Notes under the pieces: generated by a model
Seen by the model: only the letters and a program-made list of their open reading frames with translations
What the model was told of the DNA's origin: nothing
The model's database searches: none
Part shown: positions 13,058-25,254 of the stretch, one piece after another
How the letters are laid out: every line of letters starts with the position of its first letter
Position numbering within the stretch: the stretch's first letter is position 1
DNA from: Brachionus rotundiformis
Taxonomy: Eukaryota > Rotifera > Eurotatoria > Ploima > Brachionidae
Assembly (NCBI GenBank): GCA_016802295.1
Contig: JAESIW010000180.1
Location: 2,474,039-2,538,038 of the forward strand
Reading direction: 5' to 3'
Length of the DNA: 64,000 bases
Program-made: the position numbers and the translations under genes

Positions 13058-15605
13058 CTATTTGTGCCATGGTTTTTTATCAATACCTCTATTTTTTTTG
13101 ATATGCTCGTAGTGGCATTTATCACCGTACAAGCAGCCAGTGGTACGCCAAAAATAACATTCATTTCCATTTACAGGCCCACTTAGTTTTAAACCATTGC
13201 TATCTGCTATTTTTGAAATATTGTCAGTTTTATTTGAAATTTTTGAATTATCTATTTTCTTATCATTACCTCTATAAGAAAAAAGCCTAAATTAGAATCT
13301 TTTTGAAAAATATACTTTTTACGTTTTATTGGATTGATTTTTTGCGAGTAATGTTCCAAGGATTGTTGTATTGGGGTTGTCAGGATACTTGATCAAAATT
13401 CTCTGACCTTCTAAATTTTTACCCTTTTAAAAAGCACAATTATTTAAAAATTTGACCAAAACTTGTCAAAAATTTTAAAAACTTGTAAATTTTGCATTGC
13501 TTTATGAGCGTCTTCTTTTGTTTTAAAGTTAACAAATGCACAGTATTTTTCCGGCAAGCATCTTACATTCGACAATTGTCCAAATGCTGAGAACAATTCA
13601 CTGAGCATATCTTCATTTACGCTTGGATCAACATTTCCGATCCATAGGGATGTAGAAGGTGAAGTCTGATTAGTAGAATTTGAACTAGATTTTGTATTAT
13701 TAGTGTATTCAATGATTTTTTCTGTCTCTATAGAGTTGGTCGTAGAGCTACTACTGCTATGATTTCCTGGTGTTTTTATTTTTAAACTAATTGAATTAGA
13801 TGCAGGCAAAGGTTTTAATTTGGTATTTGACGAAGCGTTAGCTTGAACTTTTTTGGCAAATGTATTCACTAGGGAAAAAAAATATTTTTATTCCAATGCA
13901 AACAAAAGATGGAAAAAAATAAAAACCTTCTTCACTATCTATTTCATTTTCAACGTAATCCAATTCATTATTTTCAATATCAGAACAACTCTCATTAGCT
14001 AAAAAATCAATTTCAATTTAATTTTAGCCTATTTAATCCCAGAGAACAATGAAAAAAATTTTTAATTTTTTTTGAAATTTGAAAATTTTCAAAATTTATC
14101 TTATTAACAATATTAACTCACATTTATCTGTATCACAGCAAGCTAATATAGCTTCTAAAGCAGCTTGAACTGTACCATAACTTTTAATAGCGTTTTCCGA
14201 CTGAGCTCTAGAAAAACCCATTTCCTAAAAAGAAAAGTTGATTAAGGTCCTCAAAGATATTTGTCTTTCTTTTTTACTTGCAACTGAAGCGATCGAACCT
14301 TGTACAATTCCTCCTCTAGTTCAGGATCATCAATATTTTCGATAGTCAGAACAGTTTCGTAAGCTTCTTCGGCTTCTTTATAGTACTGAAAGAAATAAGG
14401 AAATTTAGCTTGGTCAATGGCTTCTTGAAACCTACTTTAAGACCATACAAGGCCCTTCCTTTGCGGAAGTATCCTTTTGCCCACAAGGGCTCAATAGCTA
14501 TCGCCTTATTAGCATCATTTAAGGCCCTAATTTATAAAAAAATTTGCTTTTTTTTTAAAGAGATATTAAGCTTTACTCTTGGTACTGGCCAATTTTATCA
14601 AAGCAGTATGACCGATTTCCGTAAAGTCTTAAATTTATTTAAATAATTTTTTTTTAAAATATTCTAAGTCTCATTAACTACCTCTGATCATTGCCGTCAT
14701 ATTTCATGGCCTCAGTAAATTTTTCTACTGCTTTTGTAAATTCACTTTGTTTAGCTAGTTCATTTCCTCTCAATGCAAGATTTTGTGCCATTTTTTTTGC
14801 CAATAGCTTAAACGAGCAAAAAATTAAAAGTTCAAATCAGAGTTTTCGTTTAAGTGGCCAAAAAATGGTTAAATTACATTCTGTTCGACTTGGTCCTCCT
14901 TGCGGATCAGACGTATGTGGTTTTCATGATTTTCTTCATTGTTATTTTTATCGTTTACTTTTAGTCTACTATTTTTATTTGTTTTGTCGACTTGTTTTTG
15001 ATTTTGACTAATTAAATTTTTATTATTTATAAAATCATTATTATTATTCAACTCTAGTAAAGTATTTTTAATAGTGTTTTTTAATTCACCGTTTTGACTT
15101 TGGCCATTTATTAGTTTATCTAGAATTAATTTATTAACCCAAGACTCAAGATTAACATTCAGAGTACTTTTTTTTATGCTCTCGTTTTGAAATACCTGAC
15201 GATACTGTTCGAACATTTCTTGTAAAGTAATATCCTTATCGTTTCTTTCATTATGTATTAGCTTTCTGAATGCCAGATTGATTGATTTGAATTTCTTTAA
15301 TAATTAATAAAAAAAATAAATTAAGATAAATTTTTTTTGGTATGCTGTACTTTAAAAGCATCTTGGATGTTTTTACTAGAGGTGTATTTTTCTGGGTGCC
15401 ACTTTAGGGCCAATTTTTTATAACTCTGCTCAATGGCATCTTTGGATGCACCTAGAAAGAAAAATTCAATCTTTTTTATCTCAAAGTTAACTGTCAGTAT
15501 TTGACAATGTAAATTTTCCTAGCTGACAGCTGAATTCTGCTTGGCACAATAGTTACCTAGTGGCAGATTCAAAATTTCGTATGCTTTTTCGGTTGAAATC
15601 GCCAT
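13058..15605 (-). CDS. J-domain, TPR, RRM and CCCH zinc-finger protein
   Basis: A spliced gene with an architecture I do not match to a named orthologue. ATG at 15605 starts MAISTEKAYEILNLPLG. A J-like domain follows (exon at about 15360-15450: IEQSYKKLALKWHPEKY) with HPE where Hsp70-stimulating J proteins have HPD. Next come an Asn/Lys-rich linker (14869-15216) and TPR repeats in exons at about 14690-14810 (ALRGNELAKQSEFTKAVEKF), 14530-14640 and 14430-14530 (ANKAIAIEPLWAKGYFRKGR). A UBA-like helical segment follows near 14110-14220 (MGFSRAQSENAIKSYG). The exon 13444-13869 holds a Ser/Thr/Asn-rich linker and an RRM (SLWIGNVDPSVNEDMLSELF, RNP1-like KYCAFVNF). The last exon has a CCCH finger, C-x7-C-x5-C-x3-H (ECYFWRTTGCLYGDKCHYEH), ending at TAG 13058. 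The combination suggests an RNA-binding co-chaperone or scaffold; that role is inference. Confidence 0.85.
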
Positions 15606-17229
15606 TTGATTATCTGTCGAGAATTTTTATAAAATCGCCAAACAAAAAAAAAGAAAAAGAAAATTTTTTAAATTTCTTCTTTTTTATTTTCAACTAAAAA
15701 TTTTCTAGTTCAAAAAAAAATTTTGAAAAATTCTAATTATTTCTTAAGAATCGAGTGATGAAAATTAGACTGAAATAGAACCAAAAGAAAAAAGAAAAAA
15801 GAGAGAGAGAAAGAGAATAATTTTTCTTGAAGCAACGCTTTTGATTCACTTGGTTATATACATGGCTAAAAATTTTCAAAATTCAAACTTAAATTACAAA
15901 AAATTTGCAATCACCTTTTCTTAGGTAAAGCTATGGGTTCTTTTAAGCAAAAAAAATTATAATAAAACGAAGCTAATTTAGATATGTTGACAAAAAAAAA
16001 GATACCATTCGGCTCGATTGTCTAATATTTTAAGAACGAGACCTGTTTATTTTAAATTATGTTTTTGCTCTATCAAATTTGCCAATATTTACTTTTTGGA
16101 CAATAATTTTTGCTTGATACTTAACAATAGACTTCAAGTCTTTTTTGTCAAAGCTTAGAAAAAAAAGTGCTTTCACTTGAAATTTGTGAGCTCGAACCAA
16201 AGATATCCGTGATCCAAAGAAGGGATGCAATCTAGTTCAATTCTCAATAGCATTATAATTCTAAATTTTAATAATTAATTCTTTAGATCTCTTCTGCTTA
16301 TTGCTCTAAAATACTTTATAAATTATGAAAATAAGCATAATATGCAAAAACTTGATTCAGATTCGATTAAAATCTAGAAAAGGGTGCTTTTTAATGAATA
16401 CAATTAGCGAAAGCGGACGACTGAATTCATATTTTTATCAAAAAATTAGAATCCATATTCTAGGCAACATGCTTTTCTTACACATTGGCTCACTAATCTA
16501 AAGGTTTGCTCTCAATTTATTGGTTATATCCAAATTATTATTATAATTTTTCAAAATTTGAAATTATTTTTTATGATAAGAAAAAAAAAACTCTAGACAG
16601 GCTCCCAGTTTTATAATAAATCGTAATGTTGTAAAGTATATACATAACATTTGTTTGTTCAGTACAAATTTCTCGGCTCAATTGAAAAACTCTATGAGAA
16701 AAAATAAATCCAAAATATTACCTAATTTTACATAAAAAATTATGAGTTTTTTTTTTCTAAGAAAATTATTAAGATAAACCCAATTACCAAATTTAGTCTA
16801 AATAGAGGTTAGATATTTGGATTTATTATTTTTTCTTTTAAATATTAAAAAAAAATACTCAACATTAAATACATGACATAACAAAGCCAAACAAATTCTT
16901 CCTTTTTATATAATCTTGAAAAAATAACAATGATTATTTTTGAACTAATTTAATCATAAATAGTAGTGGAATTGGTCTATTTTTGTCTCTTTTTAAAATA
17001 AAAATTAAATAAAAATTTACCAGTTTATGAATCTATCAGCATACCACAAAAATAAACAAATTCAACTTGAATTTATTAGTAATTAAACCATTCAAATTTT
17101 CAGGTAAACACGTGATAATAAGATTTTTAGTAACACTATTGAATTATTGGTATTAAGTACTTACCATATATATTTGGTTTGATAAGGTGATTCTTTACTA
17201 AATATAAGTTTATCTTAATTTAAAATTTA

Positions 17230-17430
17230 AAGAAACATAATTAATTATTTAAGTCAGGTATTTAGACACTAACATTAAATGATTGTAGCTATGACAACAT
17301 CATCAAACTAGCTATTGCCTATTTGTAGTCATTTTGTTCAATGATTACTAGATTTATATTTATTTCATTAGAAACTATCCTAAGTAAAAATAATCGCAAA
17401 ATTTGGAATTATTTTTAGACTTAATATTTT
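17230..17430 (+). repeat. Dispersed repeat, copy 1
   Basis: The segment containing TTAATTATTTAAGTCAGG.A and TTTAGACACTAACATT.AATG is shared with 27370-27510 at roughly 85% identity by eye over about 75 bases. It is followed in both places by a second conserved block (TTTGGAATTATTT.TAGACTT) after a variable gap. No coding potential or clean ends are visible. The second copy sits immediately after the LINE 3' end, so it may be part of that family's tail or another element. Confidence 0.5.
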
Positions 17431-18347
17431 AAAATAAAATTTTAACAAAGCACATGTTAGCTAAATAATCAAAGTATCTAAAAGTAGCATGATTTATGAT
17501 TATCAAGCATAAACAAACGATTTAAAATGATGATGTTTTAAAAATGTATTTAAATGATCATGTAAAACGAATAAGACATTGTTAAGACTTTGGTCAAATA
17601 AAGCGAGGCTTAACCTAAATAACTATTTATAAAAACTAAATAGTAATCACTTTCTAATGCTAATATGAACTTATATGCTGATGCACAGGCAATTTTAAAT
17701 CTAATAAATATTTTATTTGTACTTGTAATTTTATCCTTTTATCTATCATAGTATGATTATTGATTCATTTAGAAAAAATTTGGGACAACATCACTTGAAA
17801 AACTGGACTAAATTTCATATCTTAAAATAAATGTTATTTATAAATCATCATTGTTTTAAATTTTCGAAATATAAATAGTTTAACTAGGTTGAAAATATGA
17901 AATTTAAATTTATTAAATCTTCATATCATTGTGAAAATAATAGTTTTCATGCATCACGAGTAGTTATTTTTTTGAAACTTAACTAAAGACAATTAAATGA
18001 CCAAAAGCCAAAAAGCTAAACAAAAAACTTAAACAAAAATAAAGAAAATGTTGCATAATTAATTACACAAGACTTAGCTAATTTTTTTTGTATAAAAATT
18101 TGTAAATAAAAATTAAACTTGATTTAGAAAAAAGTAAAACGTAAAATATTGTGGATTTTATATAAACCTGATTTTTGAAAATTAAATTTGTTTCTAGACC
18201 AAAAATATTTTCGCTTACATAACTTAAATTCACTACTTTCTCTATTTAATAAGAAAGAATTATTTTTGATTTATTTCGAAATTTAAATCAAAAAGGATAG
18301 CTTATTAATTTTATTAAATTAAAACTTTCAATTATGCTGAAGAAGTA

Positions 18348-18728
18348 ACAATTAAAGGTTTTGTGAAATTCAGTACAAAATGGCAAAAAGAACAGAAAAA
18401 AGTGTAAAAAAATTGAATTACTTTTTTCCTAAAGGTTTAAACCTAATTCTGTAAATGCAGAATGGTGCAACATTCAAAGTTGCATCAAATATCTATGTCT
18501 GCTAATTTTGCAGAGTTCAGCAGAAATTAAATTTCAATATAATCGAGTGTAGTGCATTTTGCAGAGATTTTGCACATCATTAGCAGACTTTTACAGTTGA
18601 TGCAACTTTGAATGTTGCACCATTCTGCATTCACAGAATTAATTTTAAACTTTTAGAAAAAAAGTAATTTCATTTTTTTACACTTTGTTCTGTTCTTTTG
18701 TACTGAACTTCACAAAACCACAATTAAA
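18348..18728. mobile_element. Foldback/MULE-type miniature inverted-repeat element with 9-bp target duplication
   Basis: A 363-bp element (18357-18719) begins GGTTTTGTGAA and ends TTCACAAAACC. The two halves are imperfect inverted copies of each other over about 150 bases per arm. The best-conserved inner part is TGCAGAATGGTGCAACATTC, present at about 18455 and, inverted, near 18625. It is flanked by the direct 9-mer ACAATTAAA at 18348-18356 and 18720-18728. Long terminal inverted repeats with a 9-bp target duplication are the signature of Mutator-like (MULE) elements. It has no coding capacity, so it must have been moved by a transposase supplied from elsewhere. Confidence 0.85.
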
Positions 18729-20867
18729 AAAATGTTTTAATACTAATTTAAACAAAATATGTTTGAAATTTCTGCGTAAATCATTTCTTATAAGGATTTT
18801 TTCTATTCGAGTCAACAGGAAAAAATTAATCTTTTAATTTGAGTCTAGAAAACAGATTTTTTAAAATTATTTTTTTAGGAAATTCTGTTTTACCTTTAGC
18901 TATCAAAATAATTACTTAAAATAACTGGTTCAAAGAGTTAAACAAAGCTTTATAACTTAAAAAATACAATTTTGTTTTTATTTTATGCTACTCTACAAAT
19001 TTGTAATAGTTTTTAGAATATTTTAATTTTCAATTTTACTCACAAAATTTTCATTATTTTTTTTTGAAAAAAAATTTAGCCTTTATTCAAATTAAATAGC
19101 TCATTAAATTGATGATCTTACAAATTTAATTAGATTTAAAATTAATATTCCTGCCAAAATTCAAAGATAAATAACCGTCATAATTTTTATATGGCTAGGC
19201 TTTTATTTCCCATACCTTAATACGAATTAAATTTTTGACCTATTTTCTTATTTTAAATATTGTTTCAAGGGTTCTTAAAGAAAAGCATACCGCTTAAAAA
19301 ACTACTTTTACTAACCCCAAAACTTTATTCAATTTTGAATATTTTTATTAATTTATATTTTTTATTAGTAATAAAATGTATCTATAGAACATATAAAGTT
19401 GGAAATAAAAAAAGCAAAAATTATTTTCAAAATAAAATGAAAATTGTCAAATTTAAAATTGACATCTTTGAGCTATAGTAATCATTGATAATAAAAAAAT
19501 AGAGACACTACTCGATCAATTAGACAAGTTTTGGAAAACCATCACGCAAGAATGATAAAATAATATTTAATATTTAATAAGATTCTCCATTTAAAATTTA
19601 AAGACGTATTTTCAAAATATCATAATCGAAGAGTGACAATTTTTTACATAAAATTTAATAAAAAAGAAACAAAAATGAATATGCCTGAGAATTCATAAAT
19701 GTTAAAGGCACAAAAATTAAGTCGATGAAATAGAAATTAGGTGAGAAAACTTTCAAATATTAGAATTAAAAATAAAGAAAATAAGCTAAAGAGATTTTAC
19801 AATTATTTATAAAAAATATTATTTAGGTTACGGATTCAGTAAAACCTTATTTAAAATGCCGAATAGTTTTTTTTTAATTTTATAAAAAAATCGAATTAAT
19901 TACAATTACTTTTTAAAATCAATTTAAAAAGAATTTTTAATTTTTTGAAAAAATTAAAGATTTTTGAAGAAGAAGATTTACTTTCAATTAATGAATTAAA
20001 TTTTTCTGGACTCAATTGTTGAATATTTCAAATTTTCAGAAGGTTTCAGAGAGTTTTTTCGCATTTTTATTGTAAATGTACCAAATAATGAAACTTTTAA
20101 AGATAATTGCGAAATCATTTAAAAATGACTTTTTGAGTCAAATCTATTAATTTCATTCAATTAATTACTGTTCTAAATATTGATTTCATAGAGGCCTTCA
20201 AATTTAACTATTTGTTTCAAAGAGTTATTTGATAAAACCATATCTTTTAAGCGTATATAAAAATAATCTATATGATCCTATCTGCGTATATTATTATTTA
20301 TTTACATTCGTTGGTTATAAAAGGGCTGTATGAGGTGCAACTATAAATAAAGATGCTACTCGTGCTGCTACAGGAGCAGCAGATATTACTACGTATTAAA
20401 CTATGGGATGCTTAATCTTGTGTTGAAATTCATTCATTCTCTCACAGTCACATTGTTAAAAGTGTTTCCTTTTCATAAGTTACAAAGCATTTAGTTACTG
20501 GATGCAATGACAAACATCTTAGATGATATGGTTTGGAAAATTATGCCACATAACCAAAAATTTTTTTCATGACATAATTCTAATATCAAAAATTGCATAA
20601 TAGCTAATAACAAATCTGATGATAAAACATTAACAGTTTGGGTATCCAACAGTCAATTGATTTGTAAGGTAATCTATTAGATATGAGAAAAAATAAATGG
20701 GAATAAATTATGCGAAAATTTTATCATTTTATGTGAATAAAGAATAAGTGAAATTATCAATCTGATTTATGAGAATTTAAATTGTGAGAATAATTTTTTT
20801 TATTTAATTAGTCAATTTTATATATATATTAGTAGTGGTCAATTAAACAATTATTTATTATTAGGTG

Positions 20868-22250
20868 TTAGTAAAAATTTGATGTCTCAATTTTTTCATT
20901 CTCGGAATCATTTGATAGAATCTCCTTTTTTTGTTTGTTATCAAAAATATGAATTAACTCATCCAAAAAATTAAGCATAGAAATCTTTGTGTAAGTCTTT
21001 AGATGTGCCTTGATTCTCTCATCTTTTAGCTTCTCTTTCTTACATCTTTCAAAAAATTTTCGAGCTTTTATCTCATCAAACAATTGCTCAGTTAAACGTT
21101 GCTCTTTATGTAAGTGTTTTAATAATTTATTAAAATTTCAATGTCCTGTGCTAAAGATTTGTGCCAGGCCTCAATATTATTGTTAGTTCTGGGTAAATCT
21201 TTAAGAATTCTTTTGTGAACATTCCAATATTTTATTGGATAAAATGGTAGAGCCCGCTTGCTAACATCATTGTCTAATGGCTTGCCAATGTAAAACTTTT
21301 CAAAATAATTTAATAAAACACTAAATTCATCAGGTGAAATTTTTTTTATTAAATGAAAACCATCGATAACATCTTGCACAGGAACGAAAGCCAAAAATTT
21401 CAGATATTTAAAACATTTTCTGAATCTATTATCTGTCCGACTTTTATAAACAGTTACAAGACCATTAGACTGAACATGTTTATATAAATTTGAGACCAGA
21501 TGATACCAACAACCACTAATATTTGTTCTTTTATAACATTTTTCAATTGAATTTAATATGCCTTTTTCAAAGTCTCAAAACAAATTTTCCGGTTCATTGT
21601 CTACTTTAGATTTAATAAATTCAAATAATCTTGTATAAATTTTTTCAGTTTTATCAGCCAAAAATGCATAAAGAACCGGAAGATTTTGCCTATTAACTAA
21701 AACATTAATTGTAAATAATTGCCTAAACAAAGATGGGCTAATATCAAATGTTCTATCTATGCACCACAACTTAGATAAATTTAAAAAATTGAGATTTTCA
21801 TCTGTTGCTAATATAATTAGCAGGTCAGGATCATTTTCACCACTATCTAATAAAACAAATTCTGAACCGGAATTTGTCTTTCTAAGGTCTTCTGGTATGC
21901 TTATATCCATTCTATTTTTTGGGTTTGACTTTGACAGACCATTTTGGCGTCTTCTTACCCTGCTTATTTGTTGGGTAAGGTCTTCTTTTGATGCAATTAA
22001 ATGAGTTGATGAGCGAGGTAAATTAGATAAGGCATCATTAATTATAGTACGTGGATTTTCAATTGTCTGCTTACTACGTTCTTTTATTTTATTTATCGCG
22101 AGAATATTTTCGATTTCTTATGGATCATCTGAGTCATGATTATGAACCTTTTTAGTCAATTTTAGTGATTTTCCATCCAAGTCTGTGTGTAAGCGCTGTT
22201 TACAATGTTTTTTGCCTTTTTTTAAACTCTCATAATTACAGTGTCAAATT
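20868..22250 (-). pseudogene. MULE-type (Mutator-like) transposase, broken
   Basis: Reading down the minus strand from about 22250 there is a FLYWCH-like zinc-binding remnant (CKQRLHTDLDGKSLKLTK, then VHNHD). A MULE catalytic domain follows: WCIDRTFDISPSLFRQLF (first Asp region), VLYAFLADKTEKIYTRLF, DFEKGILNSIEKC (second Asp), SGCWYHLVSNLYKH, FAFVPVQDV-type helix, RTNNNIEAWHKSL (catalytic Glu). A Lys/Glu-rich C-terminal tail ends at about 20868. At least two in-frame stops are present: TAA after HNHDSDDP and TGA at 21575-21577 just before DFEKG. There is also a frameshift after EILINY near 21119. The N-terminus appears truncated. It is a dead copy of a cut-and-paste DNA transposase; no terminal repeats were recognised. 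Confidence 0.85.
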
Positions 22251-22384
22251 TAAAAAAAAAAAACTTTGAGCAAAGTAAAAGTTAATGTGCTTAAATAAAA
22301 GCTAAAGGGCTGAACTTTAATTTGATATACAATATTCATCACTGGTCCTTTGTGTTTTAATAAATAATTAAAAAATAAGAAAAA

Positions 22385-22755
22385 AAATTCTTTTTTAAAA
22401 ATTTATTAATTATTTGGATAGTTTCCTTTTGAATTCTCTACATTACGAACCCTTTTAGTAAAAGAACAAACTGGGTTTTTTACCCCTTCGATTGGTACTT
22501 TATTAATTGCTTTTTTAATCTCTTCAATAAGTTCAACTCTGGTTTCGAATTTATTCATCCTCATTCGCGTCACAATTGCATTCCAGAGATAAAAATCGCA
22601 TGGGTTCAAGTCAGGTGAATTGGGCGGCCAAATTTCTAATCGAAGAGGTAAAAAAATCAGTTTATTCTTTTACTAAAAGGGTTCGTAATGTAGAGAATTC
22701 TAAAGGAAACTTTCCAAATAAATAATAAATTTTTTAAAAAGAATTTTTTAATAAA
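22385..22755 (-). mobile_element. Tc1/mariner-type transposase 3' fragment flanked by its own inverted 3' end
   Basis: The minus-strand frame at 22406-22640 encodes the C-terminal third of a mariner/Tc1 superfamily transposase. It shows the conserved WPPNSPDLNPCDFYLWN (last catalytic Asp) followed by a helical tail (VELIEEIKKAINKVP, TKRVRNVENSKGNYP). The last about 80 bases of the ORF and its downstream sequence (about 22385-22465) reappear as an inverted copy at about 22670-22755. The fragment is therefore a small palindrome-ended cassette rather than a normal element. The 5' two thirds of the transposase are missing. Confidence 0.75.
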
Positions 22756-23421
22756 AAAGAATTGATAATAACAAATCATCTAATTTCTAATTCTAGCCTA
22801 AAAGTTTCAGAGTGGAAAAATATATATCTTTATATCTTTAAAAAAAAATCTAATAATTTTCTTTAGTTAAAATTGAAATTTTTTTAGATATAATTCCATT
22901 CAAATTTAACCACTCTAAAACTTGAGTTTATCTTATTTTTTAAAATTAATTTCAGACCTAAGAGAAGAAAATCTCATGTAAGGTGTTCTTGCAGTCAATT
23001 ATCTTGACGATTTTCGGTTTAACTAAAATCTTGATTTCTTGATTATAATTTATTCGAATATTTAATAAATCTTTTTTAACAAAAAATTTTAATCGAATAG
23101 TATTTTTATCTTTATCATAAGTTTTTTATTAAAATTTTTATTAAAATCAAAAATTATTTATTAATTTCTTTGATTGTCTTTAAATTATTTTATCAAATTC
23201 ATTTTATTTTATTCAATGAAATGAACATGAAATGCCAATAATGAATTAAATTACCATTAATAATCCATTAATCATTATTTGGAATTGAATAATGTCCTTT
23301 TTGAACCAGTTACAGTCTAAATCTAAAATTTAAATATCATGATTGAAATAAAAAAATCCTAATTTGAATTAAAATAAAATTAAAATAATTAACAAAAATA
23401 ATAAATTAGTATTTTTAGTGG

Positions 23422-24904
23422 TTAGAAAAATGTGAATTTGTTTTTTGGTTTACCAGTTTTTTTTAATTCTTTACTAGCTTGAGAAATTTCTTGAAGTGCC
23501 GTAGAAATTTCTAATTTTTAAAAGGAAAAAAAGGAGTTGAACATTGAAATAATACCATTCAATTGATGCAAATGGTAAATGCGAGGGCTACCTTGAATTT
23601 ATGTTTTTAATTAGTTTTTATTTTAATTTTAAAGATTTTTTACAATTAAAGCGAGTTGTTTCCAATGAAGATGTTTGAGGAACTAAAAAAATTTTTGTCA
23701 TAAAAAAAAAATCAAAATACTTAAATTAAAATTCAATAATTACGCTGTTCGACAGTTTTTAGACGAGGATCTAAATAAAGCATAAAGGCTTTATTTTCTT
23801 CATATTTCTTCAAAACTAAAAATAAAAAAGTTAAAATTATACTCAATAAAAAATATTAAAGAAATTTTTTAAAAATTTAAAAAAATAACGCTATTTAATT
23901 GAGCTTACTTTTTTATTTTGCCTTTCAAGACTATCCAAACCTTAAAAGAAGACTATAAAGTTTTTAACTTATTAAATCATTTAAAATGATTTCCAGAAAA
24001 TTATTAAAAATACAAATAAGTTTAATGTCGAAATTTTTCAAAAGCCTTTTAAAATATCACAGTACAATCCAAAACAGAGTTAATGAAAACTGGCTAAATG
24101 TTTACATATTGACATGCAGATTATAAACTGTTTCGGAGAAAAACCAAAACAGCACAAAAACAAAAAAAAGCATATTTAATAATCAAATCAAAACAAAACA
24201 GAACATAACACACTAAACAATACAAAAAATTGGAAGCTAGTTTTGATTTGTGCATTAAAAAAAAAATTTAATTATTTTATAATTTTATTTGCATAAATTA
24301 TTCGATGTTTATTTGTTAAACAGTAAAAAACAATTAAAACATCTAAGACTAGTTGAAAATCATTTCGAAACATGTTTTGAAACATGTTTGTTTTAAAATG
24401 TTTTGTGTTCTGATTCGTTTTGTGCATACTTCGATCAAGAAATGCTTAAACTGAGCGCTTACTTTGTTTTGGATTGTACTGTAAAAACTAACTTTATTTA
24501 TTTAATTGAGCTTATTTTTTCTATTTTGTTTTTCAAGTCTCTCCAAACCTTAAAAAACGATTTTAAATTTCTTCACTTATTAATTTTTCAAAAAATTTTA
24601 GAAATATAAAAAATTAATTTTATTAATCTAATTGAGCTTACTTTTTTTTTATTTTGCCTTTCAAGTCTCTCCAAATCTTAAAAAAAGATTATAAAGTTTT
24701 TAATTAATAAAATTAATAGATTGGGCGAATAAATTTTATTTTGAATTTTAATCATTTGCTCGACTAGATGATTTGCATTAATTTCTTTTTCCTATGCAGT
24801 TAATTTGCTGATTTGTGAATTTAACTCAATTAACTTGATAATAATTTATTAATAAGAATTTATTGATCAAATTTTACTTCGCTTTCTGTTTTAATTTCAC
24901 TCAT
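23422..24904 (-). CDS. Uncertain small coiled-coil gene with a triplicated exon (possibly decayed)
   Basis: Several exon-like minus-strand pieces with GT/AG borders read as one charged, coiled-coil-like protein. The pieces are an ATG at 24904 (MSEIKTESE then a donor), a segment around 24730-24830 (KEINANHLVEQMIKIQNKI), a short exon (LERLERQNKK), and an exon near 23750-23815 (KKYEENKAFMLYLDPRLK). The final exon at 23422-23510 is ISTALQEISQASKELKKTGK, ending FTFF and a stop. The LERLERQNKK exon exists in three tandem copies (about 23915-23945, 24505-24545 and 24635-24675). The middle copy has lost its GT donor. A miniature transposon (24059-24482) separates copies one and two. I could not join all exons in one frame: an in-frame TAG and a missing donor occur near 24700-24820. 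It may be a pseudogene. Family unknown. Confidence 0.4.
24059..24482. mobile_element. Miniature inverted-repeat element, Tc1-like ends
   Basis: The sequence CAGTACAATCCAAAACAGAGT at 24060-24080 is repeated inverted, with one mismatch, at 24461-24481, enclosing about 380 bases of AT-rich non-coding DNA. The right end is followed by TA and the left by CA, which fits a Tc1/mariner-type TA target duplication with one mutated base. The end sequence also resembles Tc1-like CAGTAC..CCAAAA termini. The interior holds a short duplicated AAACATGTTT motif (about 24365-24390). It lies between two copies of a duplicated exon-like unit. Confidence 0.5.
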
Positions 24905-25254
24905 CTTTTTTAAATTTTAGATTTTTTTTTCAATTTTAGTTTAGAAATAATTTTACATGTGGTTAGTACTTAGTTCAAGGTTTCAATACTTAAAGAAAAT
25001 TTTTTTTTGAAATCCCTAACTTATTTTTTTTAACACGTTTAAAGTTATTCCCAATTTTCCTTACATTAATTCACATATTAAAATATTCAAAATTAATTAA
25101 ACTAGTACTTTTCAGAAAGAATTATTTTTTTTTAGAAAAAAAACCTTCCTTCTAAAATGACTTTTAATTTTTCTAAAAAGTTACTGCCATTTTTGTTAAT
25201 AATTGTTATATTAATTTTCTTCTTTAAAATATTCTTTTAAATACCAAAAGGTTT

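Larger units (their letters stand above)
15606..20867. other. Gene-free AT-rich stretch with scattered repeats
   Basis: About 5.3 kb without a supportable gene. It contains the foldback element at 18348-18728 and a dispersed repeat at about 17230-17430. At 20320-20340 there is a TATAAAAGGGC-like motif followed by a less AT-biased stretch (to about 20560) of unknown origin, perhaps mobile-element debris next to the MULE remnant. The open frame at 19260-19478 is low-complexity and not credible as a gene. Confidence 0.55.

Noticed and set aside
20320..20560. TATAAAAGGGC-like box followed by less AT-rich sequence, possible promoter or LTR
   Set aside because: No open frame, paired repeat or terminal motif supports a gene or LTR element.
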